From: Deinandra increscens subsp. villosa
Taxonomy: Eukaryota > Streptophyta > Magnoliopsida > Asterales > Asteraceae
Direction: 5' to 3'
Assembly (NCBI GenBank): GCA_039602395.1
Contig: JBCNJP010000200.1
Location: 1 to 64,000 of the forward strand
DNA length: 64,000 bases
Part shown: positions 54,370 through 64,000 of the stretch, piece by piece
Layout: each line of letters starts with the position of its first letter
How positions within the stretch are numbered: the stretch's first letter is position 1
Notes under the pieces: model-generated
What the model was told of the DNA's origin: nothing
Database searches by the model: none
Seen by the model: only the letters and a program-made list of their open reading frames with translations
Translations under genes and position numbers: made by a program

Positions 54370-54457
54370 CTGAACTCATCAAAACGCAGTTAAATCAAAA
54401 TTTCAATCATCCTTCTAGCATCGCGAATGATTTGATCCCGGGTCAATGAACACTAAC

Positions 54458-54705
54458 CGAGCCAGTTGGCAGTTGCAGATAAGATCATATGCTCCAGCAT
54501 AAACAAGCAATTTAATTCCATCCTCTAGTAGGTGAGGAATACCAGCTTCAAAATTTATCATCCAATTCATAATCATGGCCTGATATACAACAGGGCTACA
54601 TGAAACAAAATATATATCTCCAACTCCAAGAGCATCTTTAACAGATATCTTGCTAAGGAGAGTCTTCATTTCTGAAAAGTTCCACTCAGGTTCTGTCTGA
54701 AGAGC
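54458..54705 (-). pseudogene. Serine carboxypeptidase-like fragment, first exon
   Basis: Reads FSEMKTLLSKISVKDALGVG, FVSCSPVVYQAMIMNWM, GIPHLLEDGIKLLVYAGAYD and LICN, the family's block leading to the catalytic Asp (in YDLICNWLGN). A 7-bp tandem duplication (CAACTGC/CAACTGG) after LICN shifts the frame just before the donor CTCGGTTAGT. In vacuolar or secreted serine carboxypeptidases this region completes the Ser-Asp-His triad; here only the Asp part is left. Confidence 0.87.
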
Positions 54706-55157
54706 ACTTGCAACATGCTCTTCTTCCCTAAACTAGACATACACATTCCCAACCTGCTCATAAAGAAAAAAGGGTAATCCAACACCAATCTGAAACAACA
54801 AAAGAAGAAGTAGCTCAGCAAAAGAAGGGTAATCCACCACCTCTAAATTAAAACCATTTTAAACTACCTGTTTGACTCATTAAAGAAGAAGTAGCTCAGC
54901 CAAAACACAGCTTGCTGACCGGATAATAGATGATGGCATTCTTTGGCCTGATCAGACTGAAGCAACAAAATTAGAAAAAAAATAGTGATGACCAATGTAC
55001 ATAAAACTTCATGTTTCAGTCTTATATACTCTGATAAATGGTGCCACATGCATACCAAACATGTATACTGACATCAAGTAAAACCATTTGTATAGGTTAT
55101 AAATATTTGTCACCATAAAAGGATCATTTACATCCATGGCCACGTGACTTGGTGTTC
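54706..55157. other. Between gene fragments; one unidentified exon-like piece
   Basis: At about 54885-54958 (minus strand), an acceptor-like TTGCTTCAG is followed by an open stretch reading SDQAKECHHLLSGQQAVFWL. I do not recognise it. The sequence otherwise has no coding signal. Confidence 0.35.
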
Positions 55158-55257
55158 GTTCAGTTCCACCTTACACATACCTGACCAAATCCACTCTACC
55201 TTTGCCTAACTTCTTCTCAACCTTATATTGTGGTAATCTGTCCACTTGAACCTAAAA
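55158..55257 (-). pseudogene. MUT9-like (casein kinase 1-type) kinase fragment
   Basis: Reads VQVDRLPQYKVEKKLGKG, a 5-nt insertion (AGAGT) shifts the frame, then GGFGQVCV, and after a small deletion GGTERT. Plant MUT9-like kinases (also called PPK/MLK) have VQV..[26 protein letters not shown]-type sequence with GGTERTGPG next. The glycine-rich ATP loop is therefore present but frame-broken. Only this exon-sized piece is recognisable; an acidic stretch at 55655-55740 (DEANGETDGESEND) might be from the same gene's upstream part. Confidence 0.75.
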
Positions 55258-56586
55258 AATAACAAATAAAAGATCAAAGAAATTAGCTAGTACTGTATTC
55301 AAATGATCAATTTGAACCTAAAAATTAACAAACCTTATATGACGATCACTGCAACAAACCTTAAAGATGTGCTAAACCAACTTTTATTGATTAATTTCCT
55401 AATCTCGGGATGATGTAATGAAAGGTGAAAAAGAAAATTGGCAACAAACTTTCACAAAGGTTGTTGCCCGCCTCCCTTGCCCGCCGGGGTGATTGTCCAC
55501 TTGTATTTGTTTTTCTGCGTAATATATTATATTATTTGCGTGTAAAAAAAAATCCCCAGATTGCGATTTTTCCCATCATGATGATGAGCATTGTGATACA
55601 ATGACCAGATATCTTAGAGACTTAAAAGAACATAACATACATTTTCAATAAGCTCCCATTGCCAGGTCATTTTCTGATTCGCCATCAGTTTCTCCATTCG
55701 CTTCATCAAATGGTACATCGGTTTCTATGGTACATCACACCTGTAAAATAAGGGAGCAACCGAGCAAAAGGTTTATTTTATAAGTAAATAGAATGTCAAA
55801 CAAAAGACCAGCAGTTCTAGATAGTTGTATACTAAATGGCTTACCTGTAAACATTTTGTTAAATGTTAAATCTCAGGTCAAAATCAAATGCAACTGATTT
55901 TAAGCAAATAAAGATGAATTTTACAATAACAATCCTTTTGTTTATAAATAATTGGTTCAGCTAAATGTATAAAGAAATCGTGTAAAGATGGATCGGTCTC
56001 GAGGCCTCAGAAAAAAAAAACTAAAAAGATGATTGAAAATCCAAATTATCATTCAACTTAACTAAATGTTGATACAAAAGATTGTACAAAAACATCTTTG
56101 ACCCGTTACCCACTCGATTTGTTGCAGGTAAACAAGACCCTACCCATCTCTTAAGAGTTTTGACCCGTTACCCACTCCATTTGTGGGGTGTGGGCAGGCT
56201 GAGATGAGGGCAAACCTTACCTCTATCCCATGGGATATTGAGGCTGCATCCTGGGAGGCCCCAGCAACATTTTAGACTAACAGAAAGGTTCAGTTAAAAA
56301 ATTCTGACGTTAAGCGTGGATCAGTTATACAAGGTGTAAAAAACCACCCTTGTTTGCAACTATAACTCGAATAGACTATCTGCAACAAATAGTAGTCAAA
56401 CAAAAACTTAAACACCACAATAATAACCAAACAGTTGACTTCTAACATATATGCTTGCTTTTTTTAGTACGACAAACACACACACCCATCTAATCCTACT
56501 ATTCTAAATATACACCATTGTCCATCGATCAAGAAGTAACATAATAATCTATGAGATTTTACGAGAAGCGGAATAAGAATAAACCT
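55258..56586. other. AT-rich DNA with a SINE-like remnant, no gene seen
   Basis: At about 56180-56275 the phrase GGGCAAACCTTACCTCTATC and GATATTGAGGCTGCATCC resemble the 3' half of an Au-type plant SINE; its 5' half-like phrase (AAGGTAGGGTCTGGGGAA) is at about 57546. Both are fragments. Confidence 0.4.
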
Positions 56587-56665
56587 TGTTTGAAAAAGGA
56601 CCTTGTGCAAGATAAGGCTTCTCATTCCTTAGATGACGAAAGCCATAAGCCACTTGTGCATCCAT
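56587..56665 (-). other. Possible first coding exon, unidentified (minus strand)
   Basis: From an ATG at 56665 it reads MDAQVAYGFRHLRNEKPYLA then QGPFSNK and a donor-like AACAAGGTTTAT. The upstream side (56666-56760) looks like a leader. I do not recognise the protein. If used, it would give the gene-fragment array to its left an in-frame start. Confidence 0.35.
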
Positions 56666-56879
56666 CCCTACATAAATAGGACAGAGAGCAGAGAATAATG
56701 GATCAAAATAAACCCATAATAATCTATCTTTCTCCTCAAATCGATCGGCCAGTTACTGAAGTTTAGACGCTGATTCATGTCCCTTTTGGGGTTTTTATCG
56801 ACTTTTGTTGCGATTAGGGGTTTTTATCTCATTTAATTCACTTTGTTTATACTAATAATAGTATGTTGTACGATGTTAG

Positions 56880-57361
56880 GTGATGATTTCTTGGATGACT
56901 GCTATGCTTGAGAGATGCTAATAGCTGTAAGGATTTGTGAACATCCACAGGTAAGCCCCTTTGCTCTCATGAATCATAATGTTAAGATTAAATATGTAAG
57001 ATGAGCAATTTCATTAAGGTGTAACTTATTTAAGGTTTTCCTTTGGTGAGCTTTGGTTAGATACATGATTTCCTTGCTAAAGCATCATTAAACAGTTATA
57101 CAATTATGCACACTTATATTAAATAATACCGTTTGTATGTTTGAAAACAGTCAACTAGGTTACATAGAAACCATTTCCTTATTTTTTACACTTATTGAGG
57201 ATGAGAGTTTGTGACTTTGTGTTTGTATGTACTCTTGATTAGGGTTCTTTGTTCTTAACCTATTGATTTTCAATAGGCATTTGCCAAAATAATTGGTAGG
57301 ACATCACAGCTCCAACCCTTTATCCAAGATCTGCTCATATGCACCAACCTCTTCAATCAAG
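56880..57361 (+). other. Possible two-exon gene fragment, unidentified (plus strand)
   Basis: Exon-like piece ending AACATCCACAG|GTAAGCC at about 56951 and a second from AATAG|GCATTTGCC (about 57277) to TTCAATCAAG|GTTTG (about 57361), in a frame that joins as EHPQ + AFAKIIGRTSQLQPFIQDLL. Both splice borders look good but there is a stop upstream in the first piece. Not recognised. Confidence 0.35.
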
Positions 57362-58980
57362 GTTTGATATTTGTTATTTTCTTAAAGCATGAGTTGAAGT
57401 TTCTGTCTTCATTAGACACATAAGTTGGTGATTATGTCATATATTATTTCATCAGGTGTATAGGTGCATGTTTGTTGTTTTTTGAAGCTATAATGATTGG
57501 TTAATATCCCGATCGATTGACAAAAACAACATACCCAGTAAAATCCCACCCATAAGGTAGGGTCTGGGGAATATCCCGATCGATTGAGTGTTTGGAAAAT
57601 TGTGATGCAGCATTATGATGCAGTAAATGAAACAATAAGGTTTGTCGTGGAGTTAATTGCAGTTATAGAATCTCAATTTTATGATTAATTCAATCTGAAT
57701 GGTATAAATGATGGGTAATTGCAGAATGATGGGTGGGTTGGAATGGGTAACATGAGATTTTATAACGGTTGTAATGGGTGGGTTCTTAATCAAGAGCGAG
57801 TTGGAATGAGTCAAACAAATAATAGATTGATTTTAGGGTGGGTCGGGATGTGTTTATCACTACTTAGGTATTGGTAACATAATAGAAGTTGAATGATTTT
57901 AGAGTTGACAGTAGCCAACGTTTACTTCAGGTTTGTTTTAAAATAGGCCCATTCGTTGTTGCTTAGTTTTAAATCCAACTTCTATTTCCTGCACTTAGAA
58001 AGTTTATGTTATCCCTTTGCCACATATAAGACTAGAACTCATATTGAACATGTATGTTGTCATGTCTAGAATAAGATCATTAAGCTTCAAATGGCAAGCA
58101 TATGTTAGTGTCTTAAATTTACTGTATGGTGATTAGTTTTTTCACAAACTTACCTAATAGTTGTTATCTATATGAGAATTTCTTGAACATTATGTTAACA
58201 CTTATTTTATGAGTCCTGATAATGTAACTTTATGGATTTTTTTTTCTTTCAAAAGCTATCTGGATGGATAACCTGCAGGCCAAAGGGCATCTGGCATTTG
58301 CTAATAGTATTGTTCAGCAAAGATAATACATACGCATATCACATGCGTGTACACACATGAAATCACCCATCGATTGAATTTGTTGACTATTTATCTGTGG
58401 TCAAATTGAGGTACCAACTAGGGTCAAGCTAAAGCTTTCTGGTTTTGACGATGGAAGATTTGCAGAGGCTACTGCAACATGTCCATTGTTTATCAGTTTC
58501 CACACTTTCAGAAAGAGGTCGCTGCCTCTTCATCACTGAGACTTTTCTACTGGTGAGTTGGGTCAAAGTGAACGTTTACATAAGTAAATATTATCATAGT
58601 TATTGTTCTTCATTTATGTTTTATCTCTTGACATTATGCTGTAGATTTTTGTCATTGTAGATGAATTGATCGTTGTCTTTGCATATAGGGGAAATTATAT
58701 TAAGTGAAAGCTATCTAACAACTGTTGTAGTTAAACTTTATCTTCTTGCACTTTTTAACAAAGAGTTAGATCAATATTCTTAAAAGTACATGTATCATAA
58801 TTTGCCACTTCCACCCTATACTACACTACTACAGTGGCAGCCAGGTTGTTCTCACTCTATGGGAAAAAGTTTTAACTTCTAAGTTCTGATGTTTGTTATT
58901 GAATTTCAGGTTATTGTAGTTGTGGTCAAAACTGAAGGTATGCTCTATTGATGTTTTGTTTTTCTCTGTCTTTGGTTAGC
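57362..58980. other. AT-rich DNA, no clear gene
   Basis: Contains a repeated phrase AATATCCCGATCGATTGA at 57502 and 57570 bracketing the SINE-like piece. A short coding-like stretch at about 58425-58540 (plus strand; RVKLKLSGFDDGRFAEATAT) is not recognised. Confidence 0.45.
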
Positions 58981-58984
58981 CGGT

Positions 58985-59225
58985 TCTAATAACTATATTA
59001 AGGCCTACTTTTGTAGACATCTCATGTTCTAATAACTATATTAAGGCTTACTTTTGTAGACATCTCATCTGATCTTGATGGGGAAATATGCCTCTGGTGC
59101 AGTGAAGGAACTCTAAAGAATATTAAGGATTACTTTTGTAGACACCTGATTTGATCTTGATGGGCAAATATGCCTATGTCCAGTGAAGGAACTCTGAAGA
59201 ATATTAAACATCACTTTTTACTTTT
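58985..59225. repeat. Two nested tandem duplications
   Basis: TTCTAATAACTATATTAAGG with ACTTTTGTAGACATCTCAT occurs twice about 45 bp apart; then a unit of about 83 bp (CTGATCTTGATGGGGAAATA ... GTGAAGGAACTCTAAAGAAT) occurs twice with a few changes. TCTAATAACTATATTAA also resembles Helitron 5' starts, so a roughly 390-bp Helitron from here to 59422 is possible. Confidence 0.7.
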
Positions 59226-59391
59226 ATAGATACCATTCAGGTTTTTGTTAATGCTAGAACATGTAATAACTTAGTAATTTGAAAATTTTTGTCCCCACAA
59301 CCTACTTATGATAAATATCATCTCACCTTTTATCCTCATGAATATTCATAACGAAAAACTAATATCCAGATACATACAAAAATGACACATG

Positions 59392-59422
59392 ACCCGCGGC
59401 AACGCGCGGGTCTGTTTACTAG
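59392..59422 (+). mobile_element. Helitron-type 3' terminus (plus-strand element)
   Basis: ACCCGCG-GCAACG-CGCGGGT hairpin (7-bp stem) followed by CTGTTTA and CTAG at 59419-59422, then T. A clear Helitron 3' end. The body extends to the left; the gene fragments at 52.5-57.4 kb may belong to it, but its 5' TC end could not be fixed. Confidence 0.8.
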
Positions 59423-59439
59423 TAAATATTACAATTATA

Positions 59440-59627
59440 ATTGGCAAGGTGTGAGAGAAAAACTACTGTGTATTGGACTCGCCTTTCACTGGTTTACACG
59501 TATACATCCACCGACACACGCGTTTATTTACATGACAGACAGTTGTCCCACTTCTTTATTTACAACCGTCTCTTCCATCTCCCGTATTTCTTCCAGCTGC
59601 TCATCTCGCTTAGTTACCATAGACGCT

Positions 59628-59674
<47 letters not shown>

Positions 59675-59915
59675 GTTTTCACAGTTGCTATTTGGATCTG
59701 ATTCTGATTGTTGTGGGGCTGATTTTTACTTTCTCAATTCATTTACTTGATCTTCATTTCATCTTTCTTCGTCTGATTTCGATTCAGTAAGTTGAATGCT
59801 TTCTTCCGAATTTAGTTCCTGCATTTCAGTTCTTCTAACATTCTTTTACATTTGTTTTCTTTTGGTGCAGTAGCCCCGTCTGGACTGTTGGGTTTTCGTT
59901 CTTCATCCTAAGGTA
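59440..59915 (+). other. Leader-like exons of an unidentified transcription unit
   Basis: A pyrimidine-rich segment with a (CT)n run (59626-59672) ends at a donor-like TTCAGTAAGTTG near 59788, and a short segment bounded by GGTGCAG (about 59871) and CCTAAGGTATGG (about 59913) follows. Both look like 5' untranslated exons of a plant gene on the plus strand. No coding start identified. Confidence 0.4.
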
Positions 59916-61387
59916 TGGCTCTGGTTTGTTTCTTTTCGATTTTCTAGGGTTATTGTTATGTTCCTTGGGTTTTGGGGTTCGAATAGTTACATTCATCATG
60001 CATGTGTCGGTTTTATAAGTATTTCGCTTTAATGATGTTGGATTTGGTATTTTCCCTCTTTCATAATCCATATTCATTTCCGGTTTCTAATTCTTTGGTT
60101 TTCCATGTTATAAAATTTGAAATTTGTAATTGGAAGTGTCGTTGTGGGTTGCATTTGATTTCATCAGATTTCATTGATATTCTTTTCATTTTCCATGTTG
60201 TAAAATTTGGAATTTGTAATCGTAACTGTCATTTTGAATTTTACATTTACGGTTTGAAGTACTTTTGTGTGATGCATGTTCAAGTTTTAGTTTTCTTTGG
60301 TCATTTGGGTTATATTTGTGAAAATCACTGTTCAAAAAAGTTTTGCTAAAATCATGAACATGAAGTTTGTTTATATTTATTTCTTTTAGTTGTCTATTGA
60401 AGGAGGCCAATAGTTGCTTTTCACTATAACTTCATCAGTAAATTTACAAAGTTGCATGAGTATTTCTATATGTTCTTTAAGTTTTGTTAGGTGATTTTGA
60501 GACTGATGTGTTGACTTTAAATCCTTTTCAAGTGAATCAGGTTTTCAGTTATCTTATAAGGATCTTTGTTATGAACTCAAACTGTTACATATTAGTCATT
60601 GTCTGTAGTTTATCTGTTTGGACTGTAAAAAAGTGTAAAAAGGGGTAATGGATTGTGTTGGTTGAGCTTTTAAAAATTTGGTAGCAGTTCTATTTGAACA
60701 ATTGTCTTATGTAGTGGTCTTTCAAATCAGAAGTTGTCTTAAGTAGCAGCTCCTTTTTCTGATATCTATTGTATTTGCCTTTGTTTGTCATTATTCTATA
60801 TGCTTTCATGCTTAAGACATATTGACACGTTTATAAGCTGGTATGTTTTCTCTAATTTACTATCTTTCAAAGGAGCTTGGCTTTTACCACTTTATTTAGG
60901 TTATTTAGGACGATTACCAAACTGGTACAAATAATAGATTTGTAAAAGTTCTATGTACTTCTTAGAAGCATGTCACAGTTAAAGATGAACCATTTCCCCC
61001 TAAGTCTTCACTGTATGCATTCTGTTTTTAGAGAAGTGACTTCTTTTACTGTTATTATTGCTACCTCCTGATACATTGTAGATGGTTACATATTAAGTTC
61101 TTTTGTTCATTGATGCCTAAGTTTTACATTTTAAAAGTTAAGTTTTGTATGCATACTCTTGGGAGGAAATAAATTGTTTTTAATATCATTACTCACTGAT
61201 CAGGTACTTAGTTTATGACCAAATCCACTTTTTCAAGTAGCTTATAATTATTTATTCGTCTGTATTTGAACTATTCTTCTTTGGAGAACCTATATTGTGC
61301 TACGTGTGTTGTTTTTGTTATTTATCAGCCAAGAATTTGTTACAAACACTTCCATTGAGTCCTTTGTGTTCTCTGATTCTATTGCAG
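59916..61387. other. Intron-like AT/T-rich DNA, no gene seen
   Basis: T-rich on the plus strand, as plant introns are. No frames of note. Confidence 0.45.
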
Positions 61388-61994
61388 TTCGCTTGAAGTG
61401 GTTGGCTGACGTAAGTGCTTTTGCATTTTGCATTTTACTTCTAATTAGGCTTTTAGGTTCCTTGACAGTGTTTGATGATAGTTATCAACAGTAGTTCTGT
61501 GTTTTGTTTATCTTTCTATTTGTACTTAGCCTTTTAAATGGTAAACAGTTTTCGGCTTAGTCACTTCCTTTTTCCCTTCACAGAGTATAGAGGTATGCTA
61601 CAACATAAATACTAGAATTTAAACGGGTCAGGTTCACTTCAAAACCCAATATTTGGAACTGCCAGAAGAGATCTGAGTCATCATAAAATACAATTCTCAA
61701 ACAAACAAAAAAGAAACGAAGGATCTATGTTATCTGTGCTCATAGATAAACATGTAAATCTCTAACATTGTTGCCATTTACATAATATTATATAGTATAC
61801 TCATATATGCTATCTAATGTATATTTGCACTATCACAGGGTGATACAATAGAAGTGAAGGTGGACGTGAAAGGCAAATCATTTGAGTCGCTCATAGTGGT
61901 TAACGGTTGCTACACTATCAAAGGAAAGGATATGTATGTGTCGAGTCCATCTCATTCTCATACTAAAAAGTTGTTCGCCATGCTGCCTCATTAG
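61388..61994 (+). pseudogene. Exon-like pair encoding the end of an unidentified protein
   Basis: An exon-like piece with TTCTATTGCAG before CGCTTGAAGTGGTTGGCTGA and GTAAGTG after it, then a second from CTATCACAG (about 61838) to a TAG at 61992-61994. In one frame they join as ..RLKWLAD + GDTIEVKVDVKGKSFESLIV, continuing to KKLFAMLPH at the stop. Splice borders and frame agree across the 430-bp intron, which supports real exons. The protein is not recognised, and there is no clear start, so a gene fragment is as likely as the 3' end of a gene. Confidence 0.4.
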
Positions 61995-62413
61995 TGATTG
62001 GAAAAAGAGCAATTTTTGTCCCACTCCTTCAAGCGAACATCCTAAAGTACTACTCCAATTTTGTTTCCTATGATGTACTTCACACCAGACTCGAAAAGCA
62101 CGAGCTGCTGACAGGTAATATACACAAACAGTAAATATTTAAAAACTGGAACTTAATATATGCTCCTGATGATTCAGTAAAAATGTAGTCTCTGTTTAAA
62201 AAACGTATTAATATGTAACTATGGAAACTCATTTATATTGATCTATGATATATATATATATAGTGTGTGTGTGTGTGTGTGCTCTTATTCTACTTAGGAT
62301 TTTGAATCTCAACTTGATTTACCATTGAATCTCAGAAAGTGTCTTTTTAGGATTTTGACTTGCAGATGAAAACCAAAGATGTTATGAGTGTGTTTAAGTA
62401 GAAAATCCTATAT

Positions 62414-62453
<40 letters not shown>

Positions 62454-63085
62454 TTCTATATAATTAAGAGGCAACTATTGTTTGTAAAAAGTCTCAAAAC
62501 AGACCTTCAAGTCATGAAAACATCAAGAAAGACCACTTAGCTTTCAAATAGATGTCATTTATATAAAGTTTTTGAAAAAGAAACTAACGAAATATTTTTT
62601 ATTATAAAGTATGATGTCATTAACCCGACCCATGGGTTTGACCCAGATGTGACCTAACCCAAGGATGCACCGGTTGGTTGAAGTTGCTGATTTCCTTAGG
62701 TTTTTGTGGCAATAAATATTACATTCTATTCAAGTTAATTGTAATCAATGTAGTGAGATTTGCAGGTTCTGTTAGATTTTTGTATGTTCTGTGTAACTAA
62801 TTGGCCATGCAAGGAATGAGTATAAAAAAAACTTTGTTCTTCTCCCATTTCTTACCAACCTTTGTTGTTTTATTTCTGTTATTTTTGTCAAATACTTATT
62901 TAGCACCATGATTTCTATTCTATGTTAGAATTCATTATTTATTGCCCTGTTGGGAATTGTTCTTATTTTATTCAAATATCTGTTGTAAATAGTTCCAGAA
63001 TGGGTAAGGAAATCCCACTAATCTGTTAACACTTGCTAATAATAGGCCCTACCAATTAATTAACAAAAGCATAATTATTTGGTTA
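61995..63085. other. Intergenic DNA with microsatellites, no gene seen
   Basis: (GT)n near 62264-62281 and (TA)n near 62417-62452. No frames. Confidence 0.6.
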
Positions 63086-63114
63086 CTAGTCAGTGACCCG
63101 GGTATATACCCGAG
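63086..63114 (-). mobile_element. Helitron-type 3' terminus (minus-strand element)
   Basis: On the minus strand: CGGGTA-TA-TACCCG hairpin, then GGTCACTGA and CTAG followed by T at 63085. The element body would run rightwards, toward or past the window end. Confidence 0.65.
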
Positions 63115-64000
63115 GCTGTGATATTAAAAAAACTTATATGAATAAAAATATAAACCAAAATTGAACATATAAATCAAAGTGAATAATACATAAAGTTGCC
63201 CATAAATATTCTAACATAGGTATGATGGTTAGAGAAATAATATTAGCCCCAAAATCAACCTCCTTAAGTCTAACCAAGGACCATGCATTATTCAAATCAT
63301 ATATACCTTGGATACATATATTCCCAGGGGCGGCTCAACCGTTTCGGAGGCCTAAAGCGAGCAAAAAATCCGGGGCCCTTTTAAAAAGTTAAATTATTAG
63401 CCCCTCCTTTATCGGGCGTTCGACCGACAAAAATAAACTCAAAAGAATTAAACCTTTTAATCAAGTATATAAGCATGTCACATCTAAATATATAAGCAAG
63501 TCACAACTAAATGTATATGTCACTCACTATTATAAGTTCATTACTTTCAAGTTCATCTACATTTAAATTTCTTACTGATCTATTTGAGCCTCTAATTTCT
63601 ATTTTTTAGTCTTTTAAGCATGATTCATTCTTCCTATTTAAAACCGACATGTTTGGAGCAAGATTTAAACAAACCAGGTTTTATCACAATTCACAAATGA
63701 CACTATAAATTTAAACTAACATAATAAATAGGCAAATAGTTTTAGAAAAAGTCAAGGAAATTGAATTACCAAGTTCAAGTTCCTATGCAAATTAAAAGGG
63801 TAATTCAGCAAAACTCTTTCAACTTCAACTTGAAATTCCTTTTAAGCAAAGTGCAAATAGGCTAATTCATTCAACTAGAAGGACTGATTTGATTTCAAAA
63901 TCTTCCCTCTAGTAGTCTACTTTAACAGATTTCTCATAGAATCACAAAGTCAGTTGAAGTCTTCAATTATGCAGAATACAAACAAGAACACTGAAAATTC
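63115..64000. other. AT-rich DNA, possible hAT end near 63328, no gene seen
   Basis: CAGGGGCGGCTCAACCG at about 63328 resembles a hAT-type terminus, with no partner in the window. No coding frame. Confidence 0.4.

Overview
The window is plant nuclear DNA, almost certainly from a eudicot with a repeat-rich genome. The evidence is Ty3 and Copia LTR retrotransposons primed by initiator-tRNA-Met, a CACTA transposase, MULE, hAT and Helitron-type termini, AT-rich intergenic DNA, GT-AG intron signals, and fragments of plant genes. The overall look recalls composite-family (Asteraceae) repeats, but that is an impression only. No complete host gene, tRNA, rRNA or CRISPR array was found. Two runs of exactly 500 N (10400-10899 and 46900-47399) are scaffold gaps, and each has tandem repeats at its left edge.

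Region 1-10399 is a pile of decayed elements. It opens with a broken minus-strand Ty3 gag-protease (1-2073), followed by a three-unit tandem repeat of about 210 bp (2803-3340). A plus-strand Copia element has its 5' LTR at 3512-4283, PBS at 4286, and decayed gag/protease up to 6085. It is cut by a second LTR family: copy A at 6086-8033 carries a 657-bp MULE with a 9-bp target duplication, and truncated copy B at 8830-9838 faces it as a long inverted repeat. A tandem array of about 56 bp runs into gap 1.

Region 10900-43740 is a nest of larger elements. A truncated minus-strand Ty3 chromovirus (gag-pol up to the gap, LTR 13584-16177) interrupts a plus-strand Copia gag (16178-17964). To its right is a large minus-strand Copia element: LTR about 18277-18665, an additional 868-codon ORF of unknown function at 18702-21305, and pol at 33013-35960. 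A complete, very young Ty3 chromovirus (21715-31300, two 2,324-bp LTRs, TSD TAATC) sits in the spacer between that extra ORF and pol. The 5' side of the Copia pol is cut by a CACTA element whose left terminus is at 35963 and whose near-intact transposase lies at 38450-42017. The chromovirus LTRs carry dense arrays of the word AGTTTCGC. The Copia spacer carries arrays of TCGTAAAC/TCGTAATC and an internal TATA region.

Region 43740-64000 is AT-rich intergenic DNA with smaller elements: a 733-bp hAT-type element with a perfect 8-bp TSD, three Helitron-type 3' termini (47982, 59422, 63086), a CACTA-like end near 49466, and a solo LTR (50271-51460, TSD AAGGT) whose tail and flank are duplicated 2.9 kb to the left. 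Between 52.5 and 55.3 kb lies the most unusual content: short exon-sized fragments of unrelated host genes strung together on the minus strand. They are PI4-kinase alpha, a T7-type organellar RNA polymerase, a serine carboxypeptidase, a MUT9-like casein kinase and perhaps ubiquitin, with frameshifts or nonsense codons in three of them. This is what gene capture by a Helitron or similar element produces. From 59.4 to 62 kb there are exon-like segments of an unidentified plus-strand transcription unit.
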